Below are positions 27,281-35,991 of a stretch of 64,000 nucleotides of DNA, piece by piece. This stretch comes from Scandinavium sp036271055 (GTDB taxonomy: Bacteria; Pseudomonadota; Gammaproteobacteria; Enterobacterales; Enterobacteriaceae): contig NZ_DATBBJ010000073.1 in the NCBI RefSeq assembly GCF_036271055.1, positions 248,001 through 312,000 of the forward strand, written 5' to 3'. Positions within the stretch are counted from its first letter, which is position 1. Each line of letters opens with the position of its first letter. Made by a program: the position numbers and the translations under genes. The notes beneath the pieces were generated by a model. It worked only from the letters and a program-made list of their open reading frames with translations, made no database searches and was not told the DNA's origin.

Positions 27281-27568
27281 ATGAGCAATGTCTACTGGCC
27301 GTTATATGAAGTGTTCGTGCGCAGCAAACAGGGGCTTTCGCACCGTCATGTTGGCAGTCTGCACGCCGCCGACGAGCGCATGGCACTGGAAAACGCGCGT
27401 GATGCCTACACCCGTCGCAGCGAAGGCTGCTCCATTTGGGTGGTGAAAGCGAGCGAAATCGTGGCCTCACAGCCGGAAGAGCGCGGTGAATTTTTTGACC
27501 CGGCGGAGAGCAAAATCTACCGCCACCCGACGTTCTACACCTTGCCTGACGGCATCGAGCATATGTGA
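27281..27568 (+). CDS. paaB: Phenylacetyl-CoA epoxidase subunit B
   Basis: Small essential subunit of the epoxidase, 95 residues, beginning MSNVYWPLYEVFVRSKQG as in E. coli. It bridges PaaAC heterodimers in the known complexes. Spaced 12 bases after paaA with AAAGGAG as ribosome binding site. Confidence 0.95.
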   Translation: MSNVYWPLYEVFVRSKQGLSHRHVGSLHAADERMALENARDAYTRRSEGCSIWVVKASEIVASQPEERGEFFDPAESKIYRHPTFYTLPDGIEHM

Positions 27569-27575
27569 GGCAGCC

Positions 27576-28331
27576 ATGATCAATCACGACCCTGTTGCAA
27601 CCTACGCACTGCGTCTCGGCGATAACTGTCTGGTATTGGCTCAACGTCTTTCTGCCTGGTGTGGTCACGCGCCGGAACTGGAAATCGATCTGGCGCTGGC
27701 AAATATCGGCCTCGATCTGCTGGGGCAAGCGCGCAATTTCCTGAGCTATGCCGCCGAACGTGAAGGCAAAGGCGATGAAGACACACTGGCTTTTAATCGC
27801 GACGAACGTCAGTTCCGTAATGTGCTTCTGGTGGAACAACCGAACGGCAACTTTGCCGACACGCTGGCTCGCCAACTGTTTATTGATGCCTGGCACGTCG
27901 CATTGTTTAGCCGTCTGACGAGCAGCAAAGACGCGCAGATCGCCGCCATTGCCGCCAAAGCAATTAAAGAGGCGCGTTATCACCTGCGTTTCAGCCGTGG
28001 CTGGGTTGAACGTCTGGGCGGCGGCACCGAACTTTCTGCTGCCCGTATGCAGGCCGCTGTCGACAATCTGTGGCGGTTTACTGCTGAGCTGTTTGAGGCC
28101 GATGCGCTGGAAGTCGAACTGATTGCGCAGGGCATTGCGGTCGATCCGCGTGAACTGAAAGCAGGCTGGTTGGTTGAGATTTCAAGCGTTCTGGCAGCCG
28201 CAGGACTGAACGTGCCGCAGGAACAGCCTTATCGCACTGGCGGTAAACAAGGCCTGCACACCGAACATTTGGGGCCAATGCTCGCTGAAATGCAGTATTT
28301 GCAGCGTTCGTACCCCGGTCAGCAGTGGTAA
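27576..28331 (+). CDS. paaC: Phenylacetyl-CoA epoxidase subunit C (structural)
   Basis: Structural ferritin-like subunit that pairs with PaaA, 251 residues (E. coli 248). It keeps the overall fold but is not the catalytic partner. I start at MINHDPVATYALRLG (27576) with TGAGG upstream; the frame is open earlier but overlaps paaB. Seven bases separate it from paaB. Confidence 0.94.
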   Translation: MINHDPVATYALRLGDNCLVLAQRLSAWCGHAPELEIDLALANIGLDLLGQARNFLSYAAEREGKGDEDTLAFNRDERQFRNVLLVEQPNGNFADTLARQLFIDAWHVALFSRLTSSKDAQIAAIAAKAIKEARYHLRFSRGWVERLGGGTELSAARMQAAVDNLWRFTAELFEADALEVELIAQGIAVDPRELKAGWLVEISSVLAAAGLNVPQEQPYRTGGKQGLHTEHLGPMLAEMQYLQRSYPGQQW

Positions 28332-28342
28332 CGGAGGTCGCT

Positions 28343-28840
28343 ATGCAACGTCTTGGCAGTATTGCTCCCGCTGAGGTCCATGAGATTTGGGCGCTGTTAA
28401 GCCAGATTTCAGACCCGGAAGTGCCGGTGCTGACCATCACCGATTTGGGGATGGTACGCAGCGTTGCGCCGCAGGGCGAGGGTTGGGTTGTAGGCTTCAC
28501 GCCAACCTATTCCGGCTGCCCGGCAACGGAACATTTGCTCGGCGAGATCCGCCACGTGATGACCGAACACGGTTTCACGCCAGTGCATATCGTCTTACAG
28601 CTTGACCCCGCATGGACCACCGACTGGATGACACCGGACGCCCGTGAGCGCCTGCGTCAGTACGGAATCAGCCCGCCGCAGGCCCACGCTTGCCATGCGG
28701 GAATGCCGACTGATGTGGCATGTCCACGCTGTGCCAGCACCCAAACCACGATGATCAGTGAATTCGGTTCCACGGCCTGCAAAGCGCTGTATCGCTGCGG
28801 CAGCTGCCGGGAACCCTTTGATTACTTTAAATGTATTTGA
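28343..28840 (+). CDS. paaD: PaaD, iron-sulfur assembly factor for the epoxidase
   Basis: 165-residue MIP18/DUF59-type protein needed to form active epoxidase. The N-terminal domain has SDPEVPVLTITDLGMVR and TPTYSGCPATE; the C-terminal part is a zinc-ribbon-like CPRC ... CGSC pair (VACPRCASTQ, YRCGSCREPFDYFKC). The start at 28343 is fixed by GGAGG and by agreement with E. coli. Confidence 0.94.
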   Translation: MQRLGSIAPAEVHEIWALLSQISDPEVPVLTITDLGMVRSVAPQGEGWVVGFTPTYSGCPATEHLLGEIRHVMTEHGFTPVHIVLQLDPAWTTDWMTPDARERLRQYGISPPQAHACHAGMPTDVACPRCASTQTTMISEFGSTACKALYRCGSCREPFDYFKCI

Positions 28841-28847
28841 GGTTGCC

Positions 28848-29918
28848 ATGACAACGTTTCATTCGCTAACGGTGGCAAAAGTTGAGCCCGAAACCCGCGA
28901 CGCGGTAACGATCACTTTCGCTGTGCCGCAGACGTTACAGACCGCATATGCGTTTCGCCCGGGTCAGCATCTGACCCTGAAAGCCAGGCTTGCCGGTGAA
29001 GAACTGCGCCGCTGCTACTCAATTTGTCGCCGCGCGGTGCCTGGTGAAATCAGCGTGGCGGTGAAAGCCATTGAAGGCGGACGTTTTTCCCGCTATGCCC
29101 GCGACGAAATCAAAGCCGGGATGACGCTTGAGGTCATGATCCCGCAGGGGAATTTTGGTTACCAGCCGCTGCCTGAGCGCAACGGACGTTATCTGGCGAT
29201 TGCCGCTGGGTCAGGCATTACGCCGATGCTGGCCATTGTCGAAACCACTTTACAGGCCGAGCCGGACAGCGAGTTCACCGTGATTTACGGCAACCGCAGT
29301 AGCCAGAGCATGATGTTTCGCCAACTGTTGGCCGATCTGAAAGACAAATACCCAACGCGCCTGCAGTTGTTGAATATTTTCAGCCAGGAAACGCTCGACA
29401 GCACGCTTCTGCACGGTCGTATCGACGGCGAAAAACTGCATGCGCTTTCTCACTCGTTGCTCAATTTCAGTCAGTTCGATGAGGCGTTTGTTTGCGGTCC
29501 GGCGGCAATGATGGACGAAGCCGAAACAGCGTTAGTCGCGCTGGGCATGCCAGAAAACGCTATTCATCTGGAACGTTTCAATACCCCCGGCAGCGCCGTG
29601 CGCCATGCGTCCAGCGTACAGGCCGAAGGCCAGACGGTGACGCTGCGCCAGGACGGACGTGACCGGGCCATCGTCCTTTCCGCTGACGATGAAAGCATTC
29701 TCGACGCCGCGCTGCGTCAGGGCGCGGATTTGCCGTATGCCTGTAAAGGCGGTGTCTGTGCCACCTGCAAATGTAAAGTGCTGCGCGGAGAAGTGTCGAT
29801 GGCGACCAACTACAGCCTCGAACCAGACGAGCTAGCGGCAGGCTATGTATTGAGCTGCCAGTCGCTGCCGTTGACCGCCGACGTGATTGTCGATTTTGAC
29901 GCGAAGGGGATGGCATGA
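28848..29918 (+). CDS. paaE: Phenylacetyl-CoA epoxidase reductase subunit PaaE
   Basis: NADPH-dependent reductase of the epoxidase, 356 residues. An FAD-binding domain (RCYSICRRAVPGE) and an NAD(P) domain (AIAAGSGITPMLAI) are followed by a plant-type [2Fe-2S] ferredoxin domain with CKGGVCATCKCKV and a downstream cysteine in LSCQSLP. Start at MTTFHSLTVAK seven bases after paaD. Confidence 0.96.
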   Translation: MTTFHSLTVAKVEPETRDAVTITFAVPQTLQTAYAFRPGQHLTLKARLAGEELRRCYSICRRAVPGEISVAVKAIEGGRFSRYARDEIKAGMTLEVMIPQGNFGYQPLPERNGRYLAIAAGSGITPMLAIVETTLQAEPDSEFTVIYGNRSSQSMMFRQLLADLKDKYPTRLQLLNIFSQETLDSTLLHGRIDGEKLHALSHSLLNFSQFDEAFVCGPAAMMDEAETALVALGMPENAIHLERFNTPGSAVRHASSVQAEGQTVTLRQDGRDRAIVLSADDESILDAALRQGADLPYACKGGVCATCKCKVLRGEVSMATNYSLEPDELAAGYVLSCQSLPLTADVIVDFDAKGMA

Positions 29919-30682
29919 GCGAATTACTGATAAGCCGCCACGAACGCGTTTTACTGCTGACGCTGAATCGCCCGCAGGCGCGTAACGCGCTGAACAACGC
30001 GCTACTCACGCAGATCGCCGAGGCGCTGGAAACGGCGCAGCAGGACAGCAGTATTGGCGCAGTTGTGATAAGCGGTAGCGAGCGCGTGTTTGCCGCTGGC
30101 GCGGATTTACAGGAGATGGCGGAGAAAGATTTAGCCGCCACGCTCAACGACATTCGTCCACGTCTTTGGGCACGAATCGATGCTTTCACCAAACCTCTGA
30201 TTGCGGCAGTGAACGGTTATGCGCTTGGCGCAGGCTGCGAGCTTGCGCTGCTGTGTGATGTGGTGGTGGCGGGGGACAACGCGACGTTTGGTCTGCCGGA
30301 AATCACGCTCGGCATTATGCCGGGCGCAGGCGGGACTCAACGTTTGATCCGCTGTGTGGGCAAATCACTGGCAACGCAAATGGTGCTGACCGGCGTCGCG
30401 ATTAACGCACAACGCGCGCAGCAGGCAGGCCTGGTCAGCGAGATTTATCCTGTTGGCCTGACCACCGAATACGCGATTTCACTGGCGCGTTCCATGGCGA
30501 GGCACTCCCCGCTGGCATTGCAGGCGGCAAAACAGGCGCTGCGTCAGTCGCAGGAAGTGACGCTCAGCGCCGGATTAGCTCAGGAACGCCAACTGTTTAC
30601 GCTGCTCAGCGCCACCGACGATCGCCGTGAAGGTATCGCCGCGTTTCTCGCTAAACGCCAACCTGAATTTAAAGGACGCTAA
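29915..30682 (+). CDS. paaF: 2,3-dehydroadipyl-CoA hydratase
   Basis: Crotonase-fold hydratase that adds water to 2,3-dehydroadipyl-CoA, 255 residues. The oxyanion-hole segments AAGADLQEMA and NGYALGAGCELALLCD are intact, and the catalytic glutamates lie in the GLPEITLGIMPGAGGTQ region. The start overlaps the paaE stop by four bases. Confidence 0.95.
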   Translation: MSELLISRHERVLLLTLNRPQARNALNNALLTQIAEALETAQQDSSIGAVVISGSERVFAAGADLQEMAEKDLAATLNDIRPRLWARIDAFTKPLIAAVNGYALGAGCELALLCDVVVAGDNATFGLPEITLGIMPGAGGTQRLIRCVGKSLATQMVLTGVAINAQRAQQAGLVSEIYPVGLTTEYAISLARSMARHSPLALQAAKQALRQSQEVTLSAGLAQERQLFTLLSATDDRREGIAAFLAKRQPEFKGR

Positions 30683-30684
30683 CG

Positions 30685-31473
30685 ATGGACGATTTTATTC
30701 TGAGCCACGTCGAGCACGGCGTGATGACGCTGACGCTGAACCGCCCGGAGCGACTGAACAGCTTTAACGATGTGATGCACAAACAGCTCGCCGAGTGCCT
30801 GAAACAGGCTGAACGCGACGACGCTATTCGTTGTCTGGTGCTCACCGGTGCCGGGCGCGGTTTCTGCGCAGGTCAGGATCTGAATGACCGTAATGTTGAC
30901 CCGAGCGGCCCACCTCCGGATCTCGGTTATTCGGTGGACACCTTCTGGAATCCGCTGGTACGCCGTCTGGCGAAACTGCCAAAACCGATTATCTGTGCGA
31001 TGAACGGCGTGGCAGCGGGCGCCGGAGCAACGTTAGCGCTCGGCTGTGACATTGTGATTGCCGCGCGTTCGGCCAATTTTGTGATGGCGTTTAGCAAGCT
31101 AGGTCTGATCCCTGATTGCGGCGGAACATGGCTGCTACCGCGCGTAGCAGGCCGTGCGCGTGCAATGGCACTGGCGTTGCTTGGCGAAAAACTTAGCGCC
31201 GAACAGGCTCAGCAATGGGGCATGATTTGGCAGGTAGTAGATGACGCGCAGCTCAGCGATACCGCGAGTGCTCTGGCGCGCCATTTGGCTTCACAGCCGA
31301 CGTTTGGGCTCGGTTTGATTAAACAGGCGATCAACGCGGCGGAAACCAACAGCCTCGATCAACAACTCGATCTGGAGCGTGATTTCCAGCGGATGGCAGG
31401 GCGCAGCGCGGATTATCGCGAAGGCGTTAGTGCGTTTCTCAACAAGCATCAACCACAGTTCAGCGGGAAATGA
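30685..31473 (+). CDS. paaG: Ring-1,2-epoxyphenylacetyl-CoA isomerase
   Basis: Crotonase-fold isomerase, 262 residues, that converts the epoxide to oxepin-CoA and also isomerises a later dehydroadipyl-CoA intermediate. CAGQDLNDRNVDPSGPP and NGVAAGAGATLALGCD mark the CoA and oxyanion sites; the catalytic aspartate region is GLIPDCGGTWLLPR. Two bases separate it from paaF, and it overlaps paaH by four. Confidence 0.95.
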   Translation: MDDFILSHVEHGVMTLTLNRPERLNSFNDVMHKQLAECLKQAERDDAIRCLVLTGAGRGFCAGQDLNDRNVDPSGPPPDLGYSVDTFWNPLVRRLAKLPKPIICAMNGVAAGAGATLALGCDIVIAARSANFVMAFSKLGLIPDCGGTWLLPRVAGRARAMALALLGEKLSAEQAQQWGMIWQVVDDAQLSDTASALARHLASQPTFGLGLIKQAINAAETNSLDQQLDLERDFQRMAGRSADYREGVSAFLNKHQPQFSGK

Positions 31474-32903
31474 TCATGAATCATCAACACATTCGAACCG
31501 TGGCGGTGATTGGCAGCGGCACGATGGGCGCAGGCATTGCCGAAGTGGCGGCGATGGCCGGACAGCAGGTGCTGCTGCACGACATCAATGCCGAGGCGAT
31601 GACCCGTGCGCTGGCGGCACTGCGCCAACGTCTGGAATCACGCGTGGCGCGTGGCAAACTCAGCGCCGAGGCCTGTGAACGGGGTCTGGCGCGTATTGTG
31701 CCCGTGACCGATATCAGCGCGCTCGCGGCGGCTGACCTCGTCATTGAAGCCGCCGCCGAAAATCTCGACATCAAAAAAGCACTGTTTGTACAACTCGGCG
31801 AAATTTGCCCGCCGCACACGCTGCTGACCAGTAACACCTCGTCCATTTCGATTACCGCGATAGCGGCTGGCGTAAAACACCCGGAGCGCGTGGCTGGGCT
31901 GCATTTTTTTAACCCGGCCCCGGTAATGAAACTGGTGGAAGTGGTGGGCGGCGTCGCGACATCCGCTGAAGTGCTGACTCAGCTGAGCCAATGCGTGCTG
32001 GCATGGGGCAAACAGCCGGTGCAGTGTCAGTCCACGCCGGGCTTTATCGTCAACCGTGTGGCGCGTCCTTTCTATGCCGAAGCGTGGCGCGCGCTGGAAG
32101 AACAGGTCGCCGTCCCAGAAGTCATTGATACCGCATTGCGTGAAGCGGGCGGGTTCCCGATGGGGCCGCTGGCGCTGACCGATTTGATTGGTCAGGACGT
32201 GAATTTCGCCGTGACTTGCTCTGTGTTTAACGCCTTCTGGCAGGAACGCCGTTTTTTGCCGTCGCTGGTACAGCAGGAATTAGTGCTGGCGGGGCGTTTC
32301 GGTAAGAAAAGTGGGCAGGGCGTATACGCATGGCCTCAGGGTGCTGGCGACGTTGAGTTTTATCCAGCGGTTCCAGCACATCGTCAGGCTACCAGCGTGC
32401 AAAAAGAACGTGACGTTGTCACTCTTGATGATGTTCTGCTGATGGAAACCTACGGCGAAACCGCGCAGGCGATCGCCACGCGGACGCAGAAACCTGTCGT
32501 GATAATGGATCTCAGCGAAGGTTCAGTGGTGGTGATTGCCGCGGCCGCCAGTAACCGTCTGGAAGCTACCGAAAAAGCCATTTACTGGTTGCAACAGCAA
32601 GGTAAACAGGTGCTTCTGGTAGCTGATTATCCGGGGCTGCTGGTGTGGCGCACGGTCGCTATGCTGGTGAACGAGGCGCTGGATGCGCTGCAAAAAGGCG
32701 TTGCCAGCGAAGAAGACATCAATACCGCGATGCGGCTTGGCGTGAACTACCCACGCGGCCCGTTGCAATGGGGCGAACAGCTTGGCTGGCAGCGTGTGTT
32801 GGCTTTGCTGGAAAACCTGCAACGTCACTACGGCGAAGAACGTTATCGCCCTTGTTCCTTGCTGCGCCAGCGCGCGCTTCTGGAGAGTAGCTATGAGTCA
32901 TAA
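31470..32903 (+). CDS. paaH: 3-hydroxyadipyl-CoA dehydrogenase
   Basis: NAD-dependent dehydrogenase that makes 3-oxoadipyl-CoA, 477 residues (E. coli 475). The Rossmann motif GSGTMGAG is near residue 15, and the catalytic HFFNPAPVMKLVEVV segment is intact. The C-terminal dehydrogenase domain is duplicated, as in the family. A second ATG at 31476 is an alternative start. Overlaps paaG at the start and paaI at the end. Confidence 0.94.
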   Translation: MIMNHQHIRTVAVIGSGTMGAGIAEVAAMAGQQVLLHDINAEAMTRALAALRQRLESRVARGKLSAEACERGLARIVPVTDISALAAADLVIEAAAENLDIKKALFVQLGEICPPHTLLTSNTSSISITAIAAGVKHPERVAGLHFFNPAPVMKLVEVVGGVATSAEVLTQLSQCVLAWGKQPVQCQSTPGFIVNRVARPFYAEAWRALEEQVAVPEVIDTALREAGGFPMGPLALTDLIGQDVNFAVTCSVFNAFWQERRFLPSLVQQELVLAGRFGKKSGQGVYAWPQGAGDVEFYPAVPAHRQATSVQKERDVVTLDDVLLMETYGETAQAIATRTQKPVVIMDLSEGSVVVIAAAASNRLEATEKAIYWLQQQGKQVLLVADYPGLLVWRTVAMLVNEALDALQKGVASEEDINTAMRLGVNYPRGPLQWGEQLGWQRVLALLENLQRHYGEERYRPCSLLRQRALLESSYES

Positions 32904-33318
32904 CGACGCCTGGCATAACGCCCGCGTGATGTATGAACGCGATACCTGCGCACAGGCGCTGGGGATCGACATTATCGAGATGGACGAAGGCATGGCGGTG
33001 CTGACCATGACCGTGACAGCGCAAATGCTCAACGGCCATCAAACCTGTCACGGCGGGCAGCTGTTTTCGCTGGCCGACACCGCGTTTGCCTACGCCTGCA
33101 ACAGTCAGGGGCTGGCGGCAGTGGCCTCGGCCTGCAACATCGATTTTCTGCGTCCGGGCTTTGCCGGGGACAAGCTGACCGCCACCGCGCGCGTCAAGCA
33201 TCAGGGCAAACTGACCGGCGTGTACGACATTGAAATCGTCAACCAACAACAAAAGACTGTCGCCCTGTTTCGCGGTAAATCACACCGCATCGGCGGCAGC
33301 GTAACGGGAGAAGCCTGA
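32893..33318 (+). CDS. paaI: Phenylacetyl-CoA thioesterase PaaI
   Basis: Hotdog-fold thioesterase, 141 residues, that releases CoA from stalled or hydroxylated phenylacetyl-CoA derivatives. The active-site segment NGHQTCHGGQLFSLADTAFA contains the conserved glycine pair and aspartate. The start MSHNDAWHN overlaps the end of paaH by 11 bases; longer in-frame starts lie inside paaH. Confidence 0.94.
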   Translation: MSHNDAWHNARVMYERDTCAQALGIDIIEMDEGMAVLTMTVTAQMLNGHQTCHGGQLFSLADTAFAYACNSQGLAAVASACNIDFLRPGFAGDKLTATARVKHQGKLTGVYDIEIVNQQQKTVALFRGKSHRIGGSVTGEA

Positions 33319-34523
33319 TGCGTGATGCATTTATCTGTGACGGGGTGCGCACTCCGGTCGGACGCTACGGCGGTGGATTGTCCGGTATTCGTGCCGATGA
33401 TTTGGGCGCAGTGCCGCTGCGCGCGTTGCTGGAAAGACATCCGCAGCTTGACGCCGGGCTTATAGACGACGTGATTTTCGGCTGTGCCAATCAGGCGGGT
33501 GAAGATAACCGTAACGTGGCGCGTATGGCGTCGCTGTTGGCGGGGCTGCCGCAAACTGTTTCGGGCACCACCATCAACCGCTTATGCGGCTCCGGGCTGG
33601 ATGCGATCGGTTTTGCCGCTCGGACGATCCGTTCAGGTGATGCGGATTTGCTGATTGCCGGTGGCGTGGAATCCATGTCTCGCGCGCCGTTCGTGATGGG
33701 CAAAGCCACCACGCCGTTCCAGCGTCAGGCCGAGATGTTCGATACCACTATCGGCTGGCGTTTTGTGAACCCGCTCATGCAGCAGCATTTTGGTACTGAC
33801 AGCATGCCGGAAACGGCAGAGAATGTAGCTGAATTGTTAAAAATAAGCCGTGCGGATCAAGATGCGTTCGCCTGGCGCAGCCAGCAGCGGACGGCCATCG
33901 CACAGCGCAACGGCATTCTGGCGCAAGAGATCGTCCCGGTCAGCGTAAAAGGCAAAAAGGGCGCAGTAACCGAAGTGACTGAAGATGAACACCCGCGCGC
34001 GGAAACGACCCTCGAACAGTTGGCGGCGCTGAAAACCCCGTTCCGCGCGGGTGGTGTGATCACCGCCGGGAATGCATCGGGCGTGAATGACGGTGCAGCT
34101 GCATTGATTATCGCCAGCCGCGAAATGGCTGAACAACAAGGGTTAACGCCGCGTGCACGCATTGTTGCGATGGCAACGGCGGGCGTGGAACCGCGTCTGA
34201 TGGGCCTTGGCCCGGTGCCTGCCACCCGCAAAGTGCTGGAACGTGCGGGGCTGAGTATTAACGATATGGATGTCATCGAGCTGAATGAGGCGTTTGCCGC
34301 TCAGGCGCTCGGTGTCCTGCGTCAGTTGGGGCTTCCGGACGATGCCCCGCATGTAAACCCCAACGGTGGTGCTATCGCGTTAGGCCATCCGCTGGGCATG
34401 AGTGGTGCCAGACTGGCGTTAGCCGCCAGTAATGAACTGCACCGTCGCGGCGGGCGTTACGCCCTTTGCACGATGTGTATCGGTGTGGGTCAGGGCATTG
34501 CCATGATCCTGGAGCGTGTGTGA
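33318..34523 (+). CDS. paaJ: 3-oxoadipyl-CoA/3-oxo-5,6-dehydrosuberyl-CoA thiolase
   Basis: Thiolase acting twice in the pathway, 401 residues. The nucleophilic cysteine lies in NRLCGSGLDAIG near residue 90; the other catalytic motifs GHPLGMSGARL and CTMCIGVGQGIA are intact. It releases acetyl-CoA and succinyl-CoA. It also acts on beta-ketoadipyl-CoA, which is the meeting point with the protocatechuate route (pcaGH in this window). Its ATG overlaps the paaI stop by one base. Confidence 0.96.
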   Translation: MRDAFICDGVRTPVGRYGGGLSGIRADDLGAVPLRALLERHPQLDAGLIDDVIFGCANQAGEDNRNVARMASLLAGLPQTVSGTTINRLCGSGLDAIGFAARTIRSGDADLLIAGGVESMSRAPFVMGKATTPFQRQAEMFDTTIGWRFVNPLMQQHFGTDSMPETAENVAELLKISRADQDAFAWRSQQRTAIAQRNGILAQEIVPVSVKGKKGAVTEVTEDEHPRAETTLEQLAALKTPFRAGGVITAGNASGVNDGAAALIIASREMAEQQGLTPRARIVAMATAGVEPRLMGLGPVPATRKVLERAGLSINDMDVIELNEAFAAQALGVLRQLGLPDDAPHVNPNGGAIALGHPLGMSGARLALAASNELHRRGGRYALCTMCIGVGQGIAMILERV

Positions 34524-34549
34524 GCTGATTAACCTGCGAGTACCCTACA

Positions 34550-35863
34550 ATGACAACAACAAAATTAGATCCGATTGAAACCGCGTCCCTTGACGAACTG
34601 CAGGCTCTACAAACCGAACGCCTGAAGTGGACGCTGAAACACGCTTACGACAATGTGCCGATGTATCGCCGCAAATTTGATGCGGCGGGTGTTCACCCTG
34701 ACGATTTCAAAGAATTAAGCGATATCCGCAAATTCCCGTGCACCTCCAAACAGGATCTGCGTGATAACTATCCGTTTGACACTTTTGCCGTGCCGATGGA
34801 GCAAGTGGTGCGCATTCATGCGTCCTCTGGCACCACCGGCAAACCGACGGTGGTCGGTTACACGCAAAACGATATCGATAACTGGGCCAATATCGTCGCC
34901 CGTTCTTTGCGTGCCGCTGGCGGCAGCGCGAAGGACAAAATTCACGTGGCGTATGGCTACGGCCTGTTCACGGGTGGTCTCGGAGCGCACTACGGTGCAG
35001 AGCGGTTGGGCGCAACGGTGATCCCAATGTCCGGCGGCCAAACGGAGAAACAGGCGCAACTGATCCACGATTTCAAACCCGACATGATCATGGTCACGCC
35101 GTCTTACTGTCTTAACCTGATTGAAGAGATGGAACGCCAGATGGGCGGTGACGCCAGCGGTTGCAGCCTGCGCGTGGGCGTATTCGGTGCAGAGCCGTGG
35201 ACCATGGCGATGCGCAAAGAAATCGAACGTCGTCTGGGCATTACCGCTCTGGATATTTATGGCCTGTCTGAAGTGATGGGGCCGGGCGTGGCGATGGAAT
35301 GTTTAGAGACCGCCGATGGCCCGACTATCTGGGAAGATCATTTCTATCCGGAAATTGTCAACCCAACGGATGGCACGCCACTGGATGACGGCGAGCAGGG
35401 CGAACTGCTGTTCACCACGCTGACCAAAGAAGCGCTGCCGGTGATTCGTTATCGCACCCGCGACCTGACGCGTCTGTTGCCGGGCACGGCGCGCACCATG
35501 CGCCGCATGGACCGTATCAGTGGGCGCAGCGATGACATGCTGATTATCCGTGGCGTGAACGTCTTCCCGTCGCAGCTGGAAGAAGAGATCGTCAAATTTG
35601 AGCATTTGTCACCGCACTATCAACTGGAAGTGAACCGTCGCGGGCATCTTGATTCGCTCTCCATCAAAGTTGAACTGAAAGAGAGTAGCCTGACGTTGAC
35701 GCACGAGCAGCGTTGCCATGTCTGCCACCAGCTGCGTCACCGCATTAAATCGATGGTGGGGATTTCCACCGACGTGATGATCGTCAACTGTGGCAGCATT
35801 CCACGTTCGGAAGGCAAAGCCTGTCGCGTGTTTGATTTGCGCAAGCTGGCGGCGAACGGGTAG
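34550..35863 (+). CDS. paaK: Phenylacetate-CoA ligase
   Basis: AMP-forming ligase that activates phenylacetate, 437 residues. The ATP motif is HASSGTTGKPTVVGYT; later motifs include YGLSEVMGPG and the hinge GRSDDMLIIRGVNVFPSQ. Last gene of the main operon; a 26-base gap follows paaJ. A hairpin lies 11 bases after its stop, before paaX. Confidence 0.96.
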   Translation: MTTTKLDPIETASLDELQALQTERLKWTLKHAYDNVPMYRRKFDAAGVHPDDFKELSDIRKFPCTSKQDLRDNYPFDTFAVPMEQVVRIHASSGTTGKPTVVGYTQNDIDNWANIVARSLRAAGGSAKDKIHVAYGYGLFTGGLGAHYGAERLGATVIPMSGGQTEKQAQLIHDFKPDMIMVTPSYCLNLIEEMERQMGGDASGCSLRVGVFGAEPWTMAMRKEIERRLGITALDIYGLSEVMGPGVAMECLETADGPTIWEDHFYPEIVNPTDGTPLDDGEQGELLFTTLTKEALPVIRYRTRDLTRLLPGTARTMRRMDRISGRSDDMLIIRGVNVFPSQLEEEIVKFEHLSPHYQLEVNRRGHLDSLSIKVELKESSLTLTHEQRCHVCHQLRHRIKSMVGISTDVMIVNCGSIPRSEGKACRVFDLRKLAANG

Positions 35864-35873
35864 GTTTTGGTAT

Positions 35874-35900
35874 TGGGCCGACGGATGACGCGTAGGCCCA
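35874..35900. repeat. REP-like hairpin between paaK and paaX
   Basis: TGGGCC and GGCCCA flank a GACGGATGACGCGTA spacer that resembles a degenerate REP unit. It may limit read-through from paaK into paaX; there is no T tract. Confidence 0.45.
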
Positions 35901-35952
35901 TGCAAGCACAGCGCCACTGGGCAATGCCGCAAGCGGAAAATGATCTGTGCTA

Positions 35953-35990
35953 TGATTCATCCAGGGAAAAAATCACAACAGAATGAATCA
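35953..35990. promoter_or_regulatory. PaaX-like operator overlapping the paaX start
   Basis: TGATTCAT at 35953 and ATGAATCA at 35983 are perfect inverted repeats. The right arm ends two bases before the paaX start chosen here. This suggests autoregulation of paaX, as reported for E. coli. Confidence 0.65.
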
Positions 35991-35991
35991 G

